A model generated the notes under the pieces. It ran no database searches, was not told where the DNA came from, and was given only the letters and a program-made list of their open reading frames with translations. Shown here in pieces: positions 1-5,336 of a DNA stretch of 5,336 nucleotides (positions are counted from its first letter, which is position 1; each line of letters begins with the position of its first letter). A program made the position numbers and the translations under genes. Origin of the DNA: Psychromonas sp. (lineage in GTDB: Bacteria; Pseudomonadota; Gammaproteobacteria; Enterobacterales; Psychromonadaceae); contig JAGLDN010000269.1 in assembly GCA_023145575.1 (NCBI GenBank), positions 1 through 5,336 on the forward strand, written 5' to 3'.

Positions 1-191
1 CAAAAGTGGGTAATGCTGATATTGACTGGTGTTTATACAAATATAGGCACTTAGTTGAAAATGCCTTTGCAAGGTTGAAACATTTTAGGGCAATAGCCAC
101 TCGATACGATAAACTAAAGATTCATTTTGAAAGTATGCTCGCACTAGCTTGCTCAATGATTTGGTTGCCAATGTGAAAGATCAACAGCCCC
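1..191 (+). mobile_element. Right end of an IS5-family insertion sequence, left part outside the window
   Basis: The window opens inside an IS5-type element. The transposase stops at 176. The bases up to about 191 read, on the reverse strand, as a G-rich start (GGGGCTGTTGA), which resembles the terminal inverted repeats I recall for the IS427-like branch of the IS5 family. The TAA that follows could belong to the short target duplication of this group. The left end lies outside the window, so the repeat cannot be paired and the exact boundary is inferred. The remaining coding part shows no lesion, so the element could be intact. Confidence 0.55.
3..176 (+). CDS. IS5-family transposase, C-terminal fragment cut by the window edge
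   Basis: The open frame enters from the left edge and ends with TGA at 174-176, giving the last 57 residues of a DDE transposase. Residues 12-27 of the fragment (from YKYRHLVEN to RLK) carry the Y-(2)-R-(3)-E-(6)-K signature that surrounds the third catalytic residue of IS4/IS5-type transposases; the Glu is followed by NAFARLK. HFRAIATRYDKL and a hydrophobic tail ending in WLPM then follow, as in IS5-family proteins. The enzyme cuts and joins the ends of its own element. No stop or frameshift occurs in the visible part. Family assignment is firm; the subgroup and whether the missing N-terminal part is intact cannot be judged here. Confidence 0.88.
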   Translation, partial: KVGNADIDWCLYKYRHLVENAFARLKHFRAIATRYDKLKIHFESMLALACSMIWLPM

Positions 192-223
192 TAATATTTA
201 ATAAAATTAATATTGCTATAAAA

Positions 224-229
224 AAGGAA
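224..229 (+). promoter_or_regulatory. Ribosome binding site that selects the ATG at 237
   Basis: AAGGAA in an A-rich stretch lies about 8 bases before the ATG at 237 but only 1-3 bases before the in-frame ATG at 231. Normal Shine-Dalgarno spacing therefore favours the second ATG, which shortens the protein by two residues. Confidence 0.6.
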
Positions 230-236
230 AATGATT

Positions 237-815
237 ATGTTCATTGAAGGTAGTTTGTATTCGATGCTACGAACACGTATGTGTAACGAAGTAAAATTAG
301 CCTTATTGGTTATTGACGAACAACACTCAGTCGAATTTTGTGAAATACCAGGCACAGAAGGACACGCAAAGATACAGTGTCACGTAACAAAATACCAACA
401 GGATATTTTGAAGTATATGGTGGTAATGGGCGACCCTATCTGGTCAATTAGCATGGCTAACGGCACGCCAGGATCTGACTCAACTCGCCCAGCACTTAAA
501 AATCTTTATAATGGGAAGGAGCACCGGTTGCAAAAGATCTATACTAATGCTTTCCGCGAAACTAATCTGCACATGGAGTTGCAAAAACTTAGCATTACTC
601 ATCTGGTGGTTATGGGATGGCATTCCAATGTTTGTGTTCCCCACACTATAGGTTTTCCAAATGAACCAGAGGACATCTGGCACGATAGTGCTGTCCGCCT
701 TGGATATACAGTAATGACTTGCGCCGAGATCCTGCATGGTGAACCTGCCGAATGGGCACATAAGGAACCGCCAAATTGTGATGCAGGTCAGCTAGAATTT
801 TACAGCCATTTTTAA
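237..815 (+). CDS. Cysteine hydrolase of the isochorismatase superfamily
   Basis: A 192-residue protein, normal length for single-domain isochorismatase-like hydrolases. The expected catalytic triad is visible: Asp27 ending the first beta strand (LALLVIDEQ), Lys100 in LQKIYTNAF, and the nucleophile Cys133 in VVMGWHSNVCVPHTI. Family members hydrolyse amide, imide or vinyl-ether bonds through a cysteine intermediate, examples being isochorismate, nicotinamide, carbamoylsarcosine and biuret. The substrate cannot be told from these motifs, and no siderophore, NAD or ureide gene is nearby. There is no signal peptide, so it should act in the cytoplasm. The C-terminal third (CAEILHGEPAEW to the end) looks unlike the common DA-containing tail, so the protein may belong to a lesser-known subfamily. 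It stands alone: an IS5 end lies about 45 bases upstream and IS relics lie downstream, suggesting acquisition with mobile DNA or isolation by IS insertions. The start follows RBS spacing; ATG 231 is the alternative. Confidence 0.85.
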   Translation: MFIEGSLYSMLRTRMCNEVKLALLVIDEQHSVEFCEIPGTEGHAKIQCHVTKYQQDILKYMVVMGDPIWSISMANGTPGSDSTRPALKNLYNGKEHRLQKIYTNAFRETNLHMELQKLSITHLVVMGWHSNVCVPHTIGFPNEPEDIWHDSAVRLGYTVMTCAEILHGEPAEWAHKEPPNCDAGQLEFYSHF

Positions 816-1326
816 TTAACCTCATTCATTAATTCAACCATTTATTTTAAGGCGATTTTGCTAGGTCATTTGTGGGGTTTATTCTGATAGTCGATTAGCT
901 GGAGCATAAGGTATACAGTAATAAAATACAATGCTCTATTCAATGGTAAAATTATTTTAAGAATAATAAATTAACTGTATTTACACTTAAAAACATCAAT
1001 CCAACAATTTTATACTCATGTTACTTCAAAATGAAACGTCAACAAGGAAAATTGTGCCAAGTAGCTAGGCATAAAAACACTATGTAATGGTCAAGTTTTG
1101 TTTCCCTTCGGGGCTTTAGTCCAAACACCAACCCTGGGCTATAACATGGGAAAAGTGAATAACAATTACCTTCAAGGTGAGATTATGATAATCGTCGGTT
1201 TATTAAACACTTTAATACCCAGTTTGTGACGCACCCCTCGCGATATTTGTTTAAAAAAGAACCTGTTTGCAGAACGACTTTACCTGTGACTATATACTTA
1301 TTTTTATCACAAAGAAGAAATCAATT
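816..1326. other. Intergenic stretch without a convincing gene
   Basis: About 510 AT-rich bases between the hydrolase and the ISAs1 relic. I found no tRNA, no strong rho-independent terminator and no frame with recognisable homology on either strand. Minor items are a tiny CCC-TTC-GGG hairpin near 1105-1116 with no adequate T-run, and a roughly 50-codon stretch without stops from just after a TAG near 1055 to the TGA at about 1213. That stretch has no good start but contains a good RBS-like AAGGTGAG before ATG 1186, which would give a 14-residue peptide. The stretch is probably degraded DNA, as expected beside three IS relics. Confidence 0.5.
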
Positions 1327-1545
1327 ATGTTCAATAAAGCACTCTTCAATAATTTATCACTCGCTTCAGATCCAAGGCAAGAATGGAAAATAAAGCATAA
1401 ACTTTTTAGATATTCTATTTTTAATTACCTCTGCGGTTGTTTCTGGTGCTTACCCGTGGTAAGAAATAGAAAGTTATACCTACCAAAAGAGTCAAGACAA
1501 CTATTTAACAATTCTTATTCCAACCTTAAGATACCTTCGATAAAG
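1327..1545 (+). pseudogene. ISAs1/H-repeat family transposase, degraded N-terminal fragment
   Basis: From ATG 1327 the frame reads MFNKALFNNLSLASDPRQEW and then KIKHKL, which matches the start of ISAs1-family and E. coli H-repeat proteins (YhhI type: PDYRQAW.VEHKL.DIL). At the T5 run 1403-1407 one T appears to be extra. Dropping it restores LLDILFLITSAVVSGAYPW, the family's conserved next segment (DIL.LTICAVISGA.GW). TAA at 1460-1462 then replaces the expected acidic codon in W-[E/D]-x-I-E. After EIESYT the similarity breaks across frames, with ESRQ in one, DNYL in another, and a trace of an IPS-D motif near 1530-1545. Only roughly the first 70 of about 370 residues remain and the DDE catalytic domain is absent, so it cannot work. 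The downstream part was lost before or during arrival of the neighbouring IS3 and IS30 relics. Confidence 0.8.
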
Positions 1546-1549
1546 CTAA

Positions 1550-1569
1550 GTTAGGTTCGATTTCCTAAC
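1550..1569. repeat. 6-bp inverted repeat at the ISAs1/IS3 relic junction
   Basis: GTTAGG (1550-1555) and CCTAAC (1564-1569) form a perfect 6-bp inverted repeat with an 8-base loop. It sits where the ISAs1 relic ends and the IS3 relic begins, and includes the IS3 stop codon at 1565-1567. No T-run follows on either strand, so it is not a normal terminator. It may be chance. Confidence 0.3.
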
Positions 1570-1681
1570 GATAAACATCCATTGGTTTCTTATATTTTAA
1601 TGTTTCATGAAACCGTTCATCATTATAAAACTTAATATAATCATCTACATCTTCCATAGATTCAATTCTCAAATGCATAAC
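1565..1681 (-). pseudogene. IS3-family transposase (OrfB), C-terminal fragment
   Basis: On the reverse strand the frame closed by TAG (complement of 1565-1567) encodes 38 residues after an upstream stop (complement of 1682-1684): VMHLRIESMEDVDDYI, then KFYNDERFHETLKYKKPMDVYR. This is the typical end of IS3-family integrase-like transposases, with the pattern YI-x-FYN-x-x-R-x-H-x-x-L-x-Y-x-x-P-x-x-VY. The conserved segment includes part of the rve core C-terminus but no catalytic DDE residue can be confirmed in it. More than four fifths of the protein is missing. The homology ends just where the IS30 region begins, which suggests that the IS30 element inserted into, or recombined with, this copy. 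A preserved FYN...H...L...P block makes the family assignment solid despite its short length. Confidence 0.82.
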
Positions 1682-1692
1682 TTAAATTAGTT

Positions 1693-1730
1693 GGAAAGTA
1701 GCGAGTTGAATATATATTTACTACCTTTCC
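1693..1730 (+). repeat. Imperfect inverted repeat upstream of the IS30 transposase
   Basis: GGAAAGTAG (1693-1701) and CTACCTTTCC (1721-1730) pair over nine positions with one bulged base, around a 19-base AT-rich loop. The hairpin ends about 20 bases before the transposase ATG at 1751. Some IS elements carry structures here that block expression from outside transcription; whether this one does is inference. It is not a standard terminator because no T-run follows. Confidence 0.45.
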
Positions 1731-1750
1731 TCCGACAAGAGATGCAAATA

Positions 1751-2728
1751 ATGAAAAAACATAAACAACTGACTGAGCCTCTAAGATCGAACTTTACGCC
1801 CTTAATAAAAGTGGAATGAATCAAATCAAAATAGTCGAACAACTTGGTGTCAATCAATCAACGATTTCTCGAGAGTTGAAACGTAATTTTAGCGATCGCG
1901 GCAATCGGGTTAAGCAGGAAAATAACAAAGCAATTAAAAGGCAAAAAAAAGCACTTTCATGCACTGTTATGACGCTTGATACGATTGAATATATCACATC
2001 AAAACTTAAAGAAAAATGGAGCCCTGAACAAATTACTGGGCGACTAAAGAGTGGTATTGAGAAGACCATTAAAGTCAGCCATGAAACAATCTATAAGTTC
2101 ATTTGGGAAGACAAAAAACAAGGCTACGATCTCTACAAATTATTGCGCAGAAAAGCTAAAAAATATAATTCAAGATCTAGGGAAAAGCTAGCTGGACGCG
2201 GGTACATAATGTATCGTATAGGCATAGAAGATCGTCGAACTGTTGTTGATGAACGAACTCGAGTTGGTGATCCAGAGATAGATTTGGTCATCGGAAAAGG
2301 CCATAGCGGTGCTATAGTGACAATAGTTGAACGGCTAACTCGTTGAAGCAGATCTTTGATAAATCAGCGAGAACAGTGACAGATGCAACGATTGAATTAT
2401 TGGTGCCATTTAAGGATTTAGTTTTAACAATCACAGCAGACAATGGTAAAGAATTTGCTTATCATAAAGAGGTTTCTAAGAAGCTTGAATGTGATTACTT
2501 TTTTGGAGATCCATATTGCTCAACGCAGCGAGGGTAAATGAAAATACCAATGGACTGTTACGACAATATTGGTCTAAATCCACAGATTTTAAACGGATCA
2601 AAAATGAAGCTGTTCGTAGCCATTTAATTCAGTTAAATAATAAGCCAAGAAAAGTGATATTATAGCAAACACAATTCGAAAACATGATGGAACATATGCT
2701 AGCACTAGTAGCATGGCGATTACATTAA
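1751..2728 (+). pseudogene. IS30-family transposase, near full length but inactivated
   Basis: Four pieces together rebuild an ordinary IS30-type transposase of about 325 codons. Piece 1 starts at ATG 1751 (MKKHKQLTE). Near 1780 the frame shifts to SKIELYALNKSGMNQIKIVE, a helix-turn-helix ending in GVNQSTISRELKRN. The second piece runs to TGA 2344-2346 and includes KWSPEQI, SHETIYKFIW and the first catalytic Asp in VGDPEIDLVIGKGH (codon 2269-2271; family form GDWEID, so Trp is replaced by Pro). A second shift near 2341 leads to LKQIFDKSARTVTDA and the second Asp in TITADNGKEF (codon 2439-2441). A third shift near 2533 leads to VNENTNGLLRQYWSK with the catalytic Glu (codon 2540-2542). TAG at 2663-2665 interrupts the frame, probably in place of Tyr in GYxTQFE, before the natural end at TAA 2726-2728. 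Each shift fits loss of one base. Matching terminal inverted repeats could not be identified. Confidence 0.9.
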
Positions 2729-2730
2729 CA

Positions 2731-2736
2731 AAAGGA
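2731..2736 (+). promoter_or_regulatory. Ribosome binding site of the endonuclease gene
   Basis: AAAGGA lies 10 bases before TTG 2747. No ATG or GTG occurs in this frame between the upstream stop (TAA 2726-2728) and the signal peptide, so this site supports the TTG as the start. Confidence 0.55.
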
Positions 2737-2746
2737 TTTACCTATT

Positions 2747-3493
2747 TTGTACCTACATAATAAAAATTATCTAATTCTTTTATTTTTTACTGTTTCATTT
2801 TCATTACAGGCAAAAAACGTAACAAATGATTCATTTAGTAAGACCAAACACTTGTTTGAACAGTTTGTTTATACAAATGATTCTGAACGTTATACCATTT
2901 ATTGTGATGCAAAATTTACTAAAGATAAAGTTATATTACCTCCTACTGGATTTTCCTCCAATAAATTTGCTAAACGCGCAAAAAGGATGGAATGGGAGCA
3001 TGTTGTACCCGCTGAAAATTTTGGTCGTAATTTTAGGTCCTGGCGAGAAGGTAATCGATTATGTATTACATCTAAAGGAAAACATTACAAGGGGAGGCGT
3101 TGCGCTAATAAAGTATCAGAGGATTACAAACTTATGCAAGCCGATATGTACAACCTTTATCCTGCTATCGGCGCAGTCAATGCAATGCGCAGTAATTATA
3201 ATTTCCAAGCTTCCGTTCCTACTGCCAATACTTTTGGGACGTGTGCAATGCATATAAGGAATCATAAAGTAGAGCCACCAAAATCAGCAAGAGGGGAAAT
3301 TTCACGCAGTTATTTATACATGTCTGCAAATTATTCACATTTTAAATTGAGTAAACAACAAAAAAAGTTAATGCAGGCATGGAACAAGCAATACCCAGCA
3401 GGGCGATGGGAATGCAAGCGTGGAGAGCTCATTCAAAAGTTACAAAAAAATAGAAATAAAATATTAGAAGCAAGCTGTAACAGAACATCCTAA
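2747..3493 (+). CDS. endA: Endonuclease I, exported/periplasmic DNase
   Basis: A 248-residue member of the EndA/NucM/Vvn endonuclease I family, which cuts double- and single-stranded DNA in the periplasm or outside the cell; family roles include limiting DNA uptake and using extracellular DNA. Residues 1-22 form a signal peptide: Lys6, hydrophobic YLILLFFTVSF, then SLQA before a likely cleavage after Ala22. The beta-beta-alpha metal active site is complete: Glu84 and His85 in MEWEHVVPAENFG (His the general base, Glu a metal ligand) and Asn136 in ADMYNLYPAIGAVNAMRSN. GNRLCIT and HYKGRRCANKV also match the family. Six Cys (53, 106, 119, 166, 223, 244) follow the signal peptide, fitting disulfide bonds in an exported protein. 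The start is TTG because a stop lies 18 bases upstream in frame. That stop closes the IS30 relic, so the native promoter may have been displaced. No terminator-like hairpin with a T-run follows. Confidence 0.93.
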   Translation: MYLHNKNYLILLFFTVSFSLQAKNVTNDSFSKTKHLFEQFVYTNDSERYTIYCDAKFTKDKVILPPTGFSSNKFAKRAKRMEWEHVVPAENFGRNFRSWREGNRLCITSKGKHYKGRRCANKVSEDYKLMQADMYNLYPAIGAVNAMRSNYNFQASVPTANTFGTCAMHIRNHKVEPPKSARGEISRSYLYMSANYSHFKLSKQQKKLMQAWNKQYPAGRWECKRGELIQKLQKNRNKILEASCNRTS

Positions 3494-3504
3494 ACCCAAT
3501 TTCC

Positions 3505-3533
3505 TTGTTATTTACTCGCTTTTAAAATATAAC
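3505..3533 (+). promoter_or_regulatory. Candidate sigma-70 promoter of the yadGH operon
   Basis: TTGTTA (3505-3510) and TATAAC (3528-3533) are separated by 17 bases, matching the -35 and -10 consensus at four and five of six positions. Transcription would start near 3540, leaving a leader of about 80 bases before yadG. This is a consensus match only. Confidence 0.5.
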
Positions 3534-3548
3534 GCCAGTCCTGCTGGC
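3534..3548 (+). repeat. Small GC-rich hairpin in the yadG leader
   Basis: GCCAG (3534-3538) and CTGGC (3544-3548) form a perfect 5-bp stem with a 5-base loop directly after the candidate -10 box. The following bases (TGCAAAACAA) lack a T-run, so a terminator for the endonuclease gene is unlikely on this strand. On the reverse strand an AT-rich stretch follows, but no gene there would need it. It could be an operator-like or leader element. Confidence 0.3.
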
Positions 3549-3610
3549 TGCAAAACAATCACAGAGTGCACCGCTAAATATTGCAATCTTGATTTTAATA
3601 AATACATTAA

Positions 3611-3614
3611 AGGA
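3611..3614 (+). promoter_or_regulatory. Ribosome binding site of yadG
   Basis: AGGA lies 6 bases before ATG 3621. The in-frame TTG at 3615 directly abuts this site and is too close to be used, so it fixes the start at 3621. Confidence 0.65.
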
Positions 3615-3620
3615 TTGATT

Positions 3621-4544
3621 ATGTACGCTCTCGATATTAACAGCATCAGCAAAACGTATAAAAACGGTGTTAAAGCTTTAAATGAAATTTCACTGCAAGT
3701 TGAAGAAGGTGATTTTTATGCATTACTTGGTGCAAATGGTGCTGGTAAATCAACCCTCATTGGTATTATCACTTCGGTTGTGAATAAAACGCAGGGTCAG
3801 GTTTGTGTTTTTAATTTTGACATAGATAAACAATTAGAAGACGCCAAAGCGCAGATTGGTCTTGTTCCTCAAGAATTTAATTTTAACCCATTTGAACCGC
3901 CTATCCAAATATTAGTAAATCAGGCGGGATATTATGGCATTAAACGCGCTGAAGCACATATCCGCGCAAAAAAGTACCTCAAGAAATTAGCATTGTGGGA
4001 AAAAAGAGATTCACCTGCGCGTGCCCTCTCAGGCGGAATGAAACGCCGCTTAATGATTGCTCGCGCGTTGATGCATGAGCCGCGCCTATTGATCCTTGAC
4101 GAGCCGACGGCGGGCGTTGATATCGAAGTGCGCCGTACTATGTGGCATTTTTTACAAGAGCTTAATGCACAAGGTTTGACAATTATTTTGACCACACATT
4201 ACCTTGAAGAAGCTGAAATGCTGTGTCGTAATATCGGCATTATTCACAAAGGTTGTTTAGTTGAAAATACCAGTATGAAAAAACTATTGTCTCGCCTAAA
4301 TAGTGCAGTCTTTATTCTAGATGTCGAATCTCTCCCTGAAAAAATAATAAGTAAGCACTTTAATGTGTTGCAAAAGAGTAAAGGCACATTGGAAATTGAA
4401 ATCAGTAAAACGCAATCTATAAATAACGTTTTTAACGAGCTTAGTAGTTTGGGGATCCGAGTTAACAGTCTGCGTAATAAAGCAAACCGTTTAGAAGAGT
4501 TATTCATCGATTTAATTAGCAAAGAGGACTCTGAGAATGAATAA
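3621..4544 (+). CDS. yadG: ABC-2 type transporter ATP-binding protein, YadG-like
   Basis: A 307-residue ATPase, almost the same length as E. coli YadG (308) and very similar to it as I recall that sequence. Visible parts in order: Walker A GANGAGKST (37-45), Q-loop Gln84 in GLVPQEFNFNPFE, signature LSGGM (136-140) followed by KRRLMIARALMHEP, Walker B LLILDEP with catalytic Glu161, D-loop AGVD (164-167) and switch His193 in TTHYLEEAEMLCRN. The C-terminal region after about residue 225 (ENTSMKKLL..., ending NKANRLEELFIDLI) is the regulatory tail shared with YadG. It hydrolyses ATP on the cytoplasmic face and should power the YadH-like permease encoded by the next gene, which it overlaps by 8 bases. 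The E. coli substrate has no agreed identity, so export is inferred from the ABC-2 family. The start is ATG 3621, supported by RBS spacing. Confidence 0.95.
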   Translation: MYALDINSISKTYKNGVKALNEISLQVEEGDFYALLGANGAGKSTLIGIITSVVNKTQGQVCVFNFDIDKQLEDAKAQIGLVPQEFNFNPFEPPIQILVNQAGYYGIKRAEAHIRAKKYLKKLALWEKRDSPARALSGGMKRRLMIARALMHEPRLLILDEPTAGVDIEVRRTMWHFLQELNAQGLTIILTTHYLEEAEMLCRNIGIIHKGCLVENTSMKKLLSRLNSAVFILDVESLPEKIISKHFNVLQKSKGTLEIEISKTQSINNVFNELSSLGIRVNSLRNKANRLEELFIDLISKEDSENE

Positions 4545-5307
4545 ACGCTATTTAATTGCATTGCTAAGTATTTCAAGAAAAGAAATCAATCGTTTTTTGC
4601 GTATTTGGGTGCAAACACTCGTACCACCTGTTATCACAATGAGCCTTTATTTTGTTATTTTTGGGAACCTAATTGGCCCGCGTATTGGTGCGATGCATGG
4701 CTTTAACTATATGGCCTTTATTGTCCCTGGTTTGATCATGATGTCGGTGATCTCAAGCTCTTATTCAAATGTAGCCTCATCCTTTTTTAGTGCTAAGTTT
4801 CAGCGTAATATAGAAGAATTATTAATTGCACCCGTGCCGACTTACATCATTATTGTAGGTTATTTGGTAGGCGGCGTTGCACGCGGCTTAATGGTCGGTC
4901 TCATGGTAACCTTTGTTTCTTTGTTCTTTGTGGATATGCCTATCAATAATATTTTTATATTAATATTAAGCGGAACATGCACTTCTATTTTGTTTTCACT
5001 TGGGGGGCTGTTAAATGCATTATTAGCACGCACCTTTGACGATATTAGTATCGTACCTACCTTTATCCTTACGCCCTTAACATATTTAGGGGGCGTATTT
5101 TATTCTATTAGCTTACTGCCGCCTTTTTGGCAGAGCGTTTCACATTTTAACCCTGTATTTTATATGATTAATGCATTTCGTTATGGCTTTTTAGGCATTA
5201 AAGACGTGCCTTTACTTTGGTCCTTCACTGTTATTTTTTCTTTTATCTTTTGCCTATATTGCTTGGTATTTATTTTGCTTAAAAAAGGGGTTGGTATTCG
5301 AACATGA
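4537..5307 (+). CDS. yadH: ABC-2 type transporter permease, YadH-like
   Basis: A 256-residue integral inner-membrane protein, the same length as E. coli YadH and collinear with it. Hydrophobic segments suggest six passes, roughly at residues 25-45, 58-78, 103-131, 137-163, 170-193 and 228-248. Family blocks include RIWVQTLVPPVITM (22-35), IVPGLIMMSV (62-71), KFQRNIEELLIAPVP (87-101, a likely contact with the ATPase), TFDDISIVPTFILTP (166-180), LTYLGGVFYS (181-190) and NPVFYMINAFRYGF (205-218). It should dimerise and form the channel of an ABC-2 exporter with the YadG-like ATPase; the cargo is unknown. ATG 4537 lies within the end of yadG, with GAGGA at 4524-4528 eight bases before it, indicating translational coupling. 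ABC-2 membrane proteins of the O-antigen or drug-export type are the alternatives, but the YadH resemblance is much closer. Confidence 0.95.
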   Translation: MNKRYLIALLSISRKEINRFLRIWVQTLVPPVITMSLYFVIFGNLIGPRIGAMHGFNYMAFIVPGLIMMSVISSSYSNVASSFFSAKFQRNIEELLIAPVPTYIIIVGYLVGGVARGLMVGLMVTFVSLFFVDMPINNIFILILSGTCTSILFSLGGLLNALLARTFDDISIVPTFILTPLTYLGGVFYSISLLPPFWQSVSHFNPVFYMINAFRYGFLGIKDVPLLWSFTVIFSFIFCLYCLVFILLKKGVGIRT

Positions 5308-5336
5308 ATCAAACTTATTAGGCGACAATTAACTTG
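5308..5336. other. Short tail after yadH
   Basis: Twenty-nine bases remain. An ATG at 5304 overlaps the yadH stop but reads only MNQTY before TAG, so it is not a gene. No terminator is visible before the window ends. Confidence 0.5.

Noticed and set aside
214..222. Extended -10-like TGCTATAAA before the hydrolase
   Set aside because: Transcription would begin at or after the ribosome binding site, and no -35 box is found at the right distance.
231..236. ATG 231 as start of the hydrolase
   Set aside because: It is only 1-3 bases from the AAGGAA site; ATG 237 has normal spacing.
480..761. 93-codon minus-strand frame over the hydrolase
   Set aside because: It is antisense shadow; the + strand encodes the catalytic triad.
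1816..2346. A stand-alone 176-residue regulator with a helix-turn-helix
   Set aside because: The same protein continues in two further frames with the remaining DDE residues, so it is one piece of the broken IS30 transposase.
2696..2714. Inverted repeat ATGCTA...TAGCAT near the IS30 end
   Set aside because: It lies in the transposase C-terminal coding sequence (MLALVAW), has no T-run and matches nothing at the left side, so it is probably chance.
2826..3257. 143-codon + strand frame inside the endonuclease gene
   Set aside because: It is a shadow frame over the endonuclease, whose active-site motifs are unmistakable in the other frame.
3581..3608. TTGCAA / TACATT as an alternative yadG promoter
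   Set aside because: The transcription start would fall near 3615, past the AGGA site, leaving no usable leader.
3615..3620. TTG 3615 as start of yadG
   Set aside because: It abuts the AGGA ribosome binding site, and the ATG at 3621 matches the family's N-terminus and length.
3932..4576. Two minus-strand frames across yadG
   Set aside because: They lie antisense to a gene with complete ABC motifs, with no RBS and no recognisable family.
1..5336. CRISPR array, tRNA, defence or toxin-antitoxin system
   Set aside because: No spaced direct repeats, cloverleaf or paired small toxin/antitoxin frames were seen on either strand.

Overview
This AT-rich window comes from a gammaproteobacterium. The evidence is the last two genes, which closely resemble the E. 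coli pair YadG/YadH in sequence, length and order, together with an exported EndA-type endonuclease. A marine, IS-rich, low-GC genus such as Psychromonas or a relative would fit, but the genus is a guess from memory.

The left half (1 to about 2728) is an insertion-sequence graveyard with one apparently intact gene inside it. It opens with the 3' end of an IS5-family transposase (to 176; probable element end near 191). Next comes a cysteine hydrolase of the isochorismatase superfamily (237-815) with its catalytic Asp, Lys and Cys all present. About 510 bases without a convincing gene follow. Three transposase relics then lie end to end: the N-terminal part of an ISAs1/H-repeat transposase on + (about 1327-1545, one frameshift and one in-frame stop), the last 39 codons of an IS3-family OrfB on - (1565-1681), and an almost full-length but dead IS30-family transposase on + (1751-2728, three frameshifts and one nonsense codon).

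The right half is intact. Endonuclease I (2747-3493) has a signal peptide and a complete EWEH...N active site. It begins with TTG only 18 bases after the IS30 relic's terminal stop. After a 127-base intergenic region with a good sigma-70-like promoter and a small hairpin comes a two-gene ABC-2 exporter operon: the ATPase yadG (3621-4544) and the permease yadH (4537-5307), overlapping by 8 bases. The ATPase should drive the membrane subunit; the substrate is not evident. The window ends 29 bases after yadH.

I looked for an undescribed system and did not find convincing evidence of one. The points most worth checking are the nested IS relics, the hydrolase stranded between them, and the IS30 relic's close abutment to the endonuclease gene, which may have changed that gene's promoter and 5' end.
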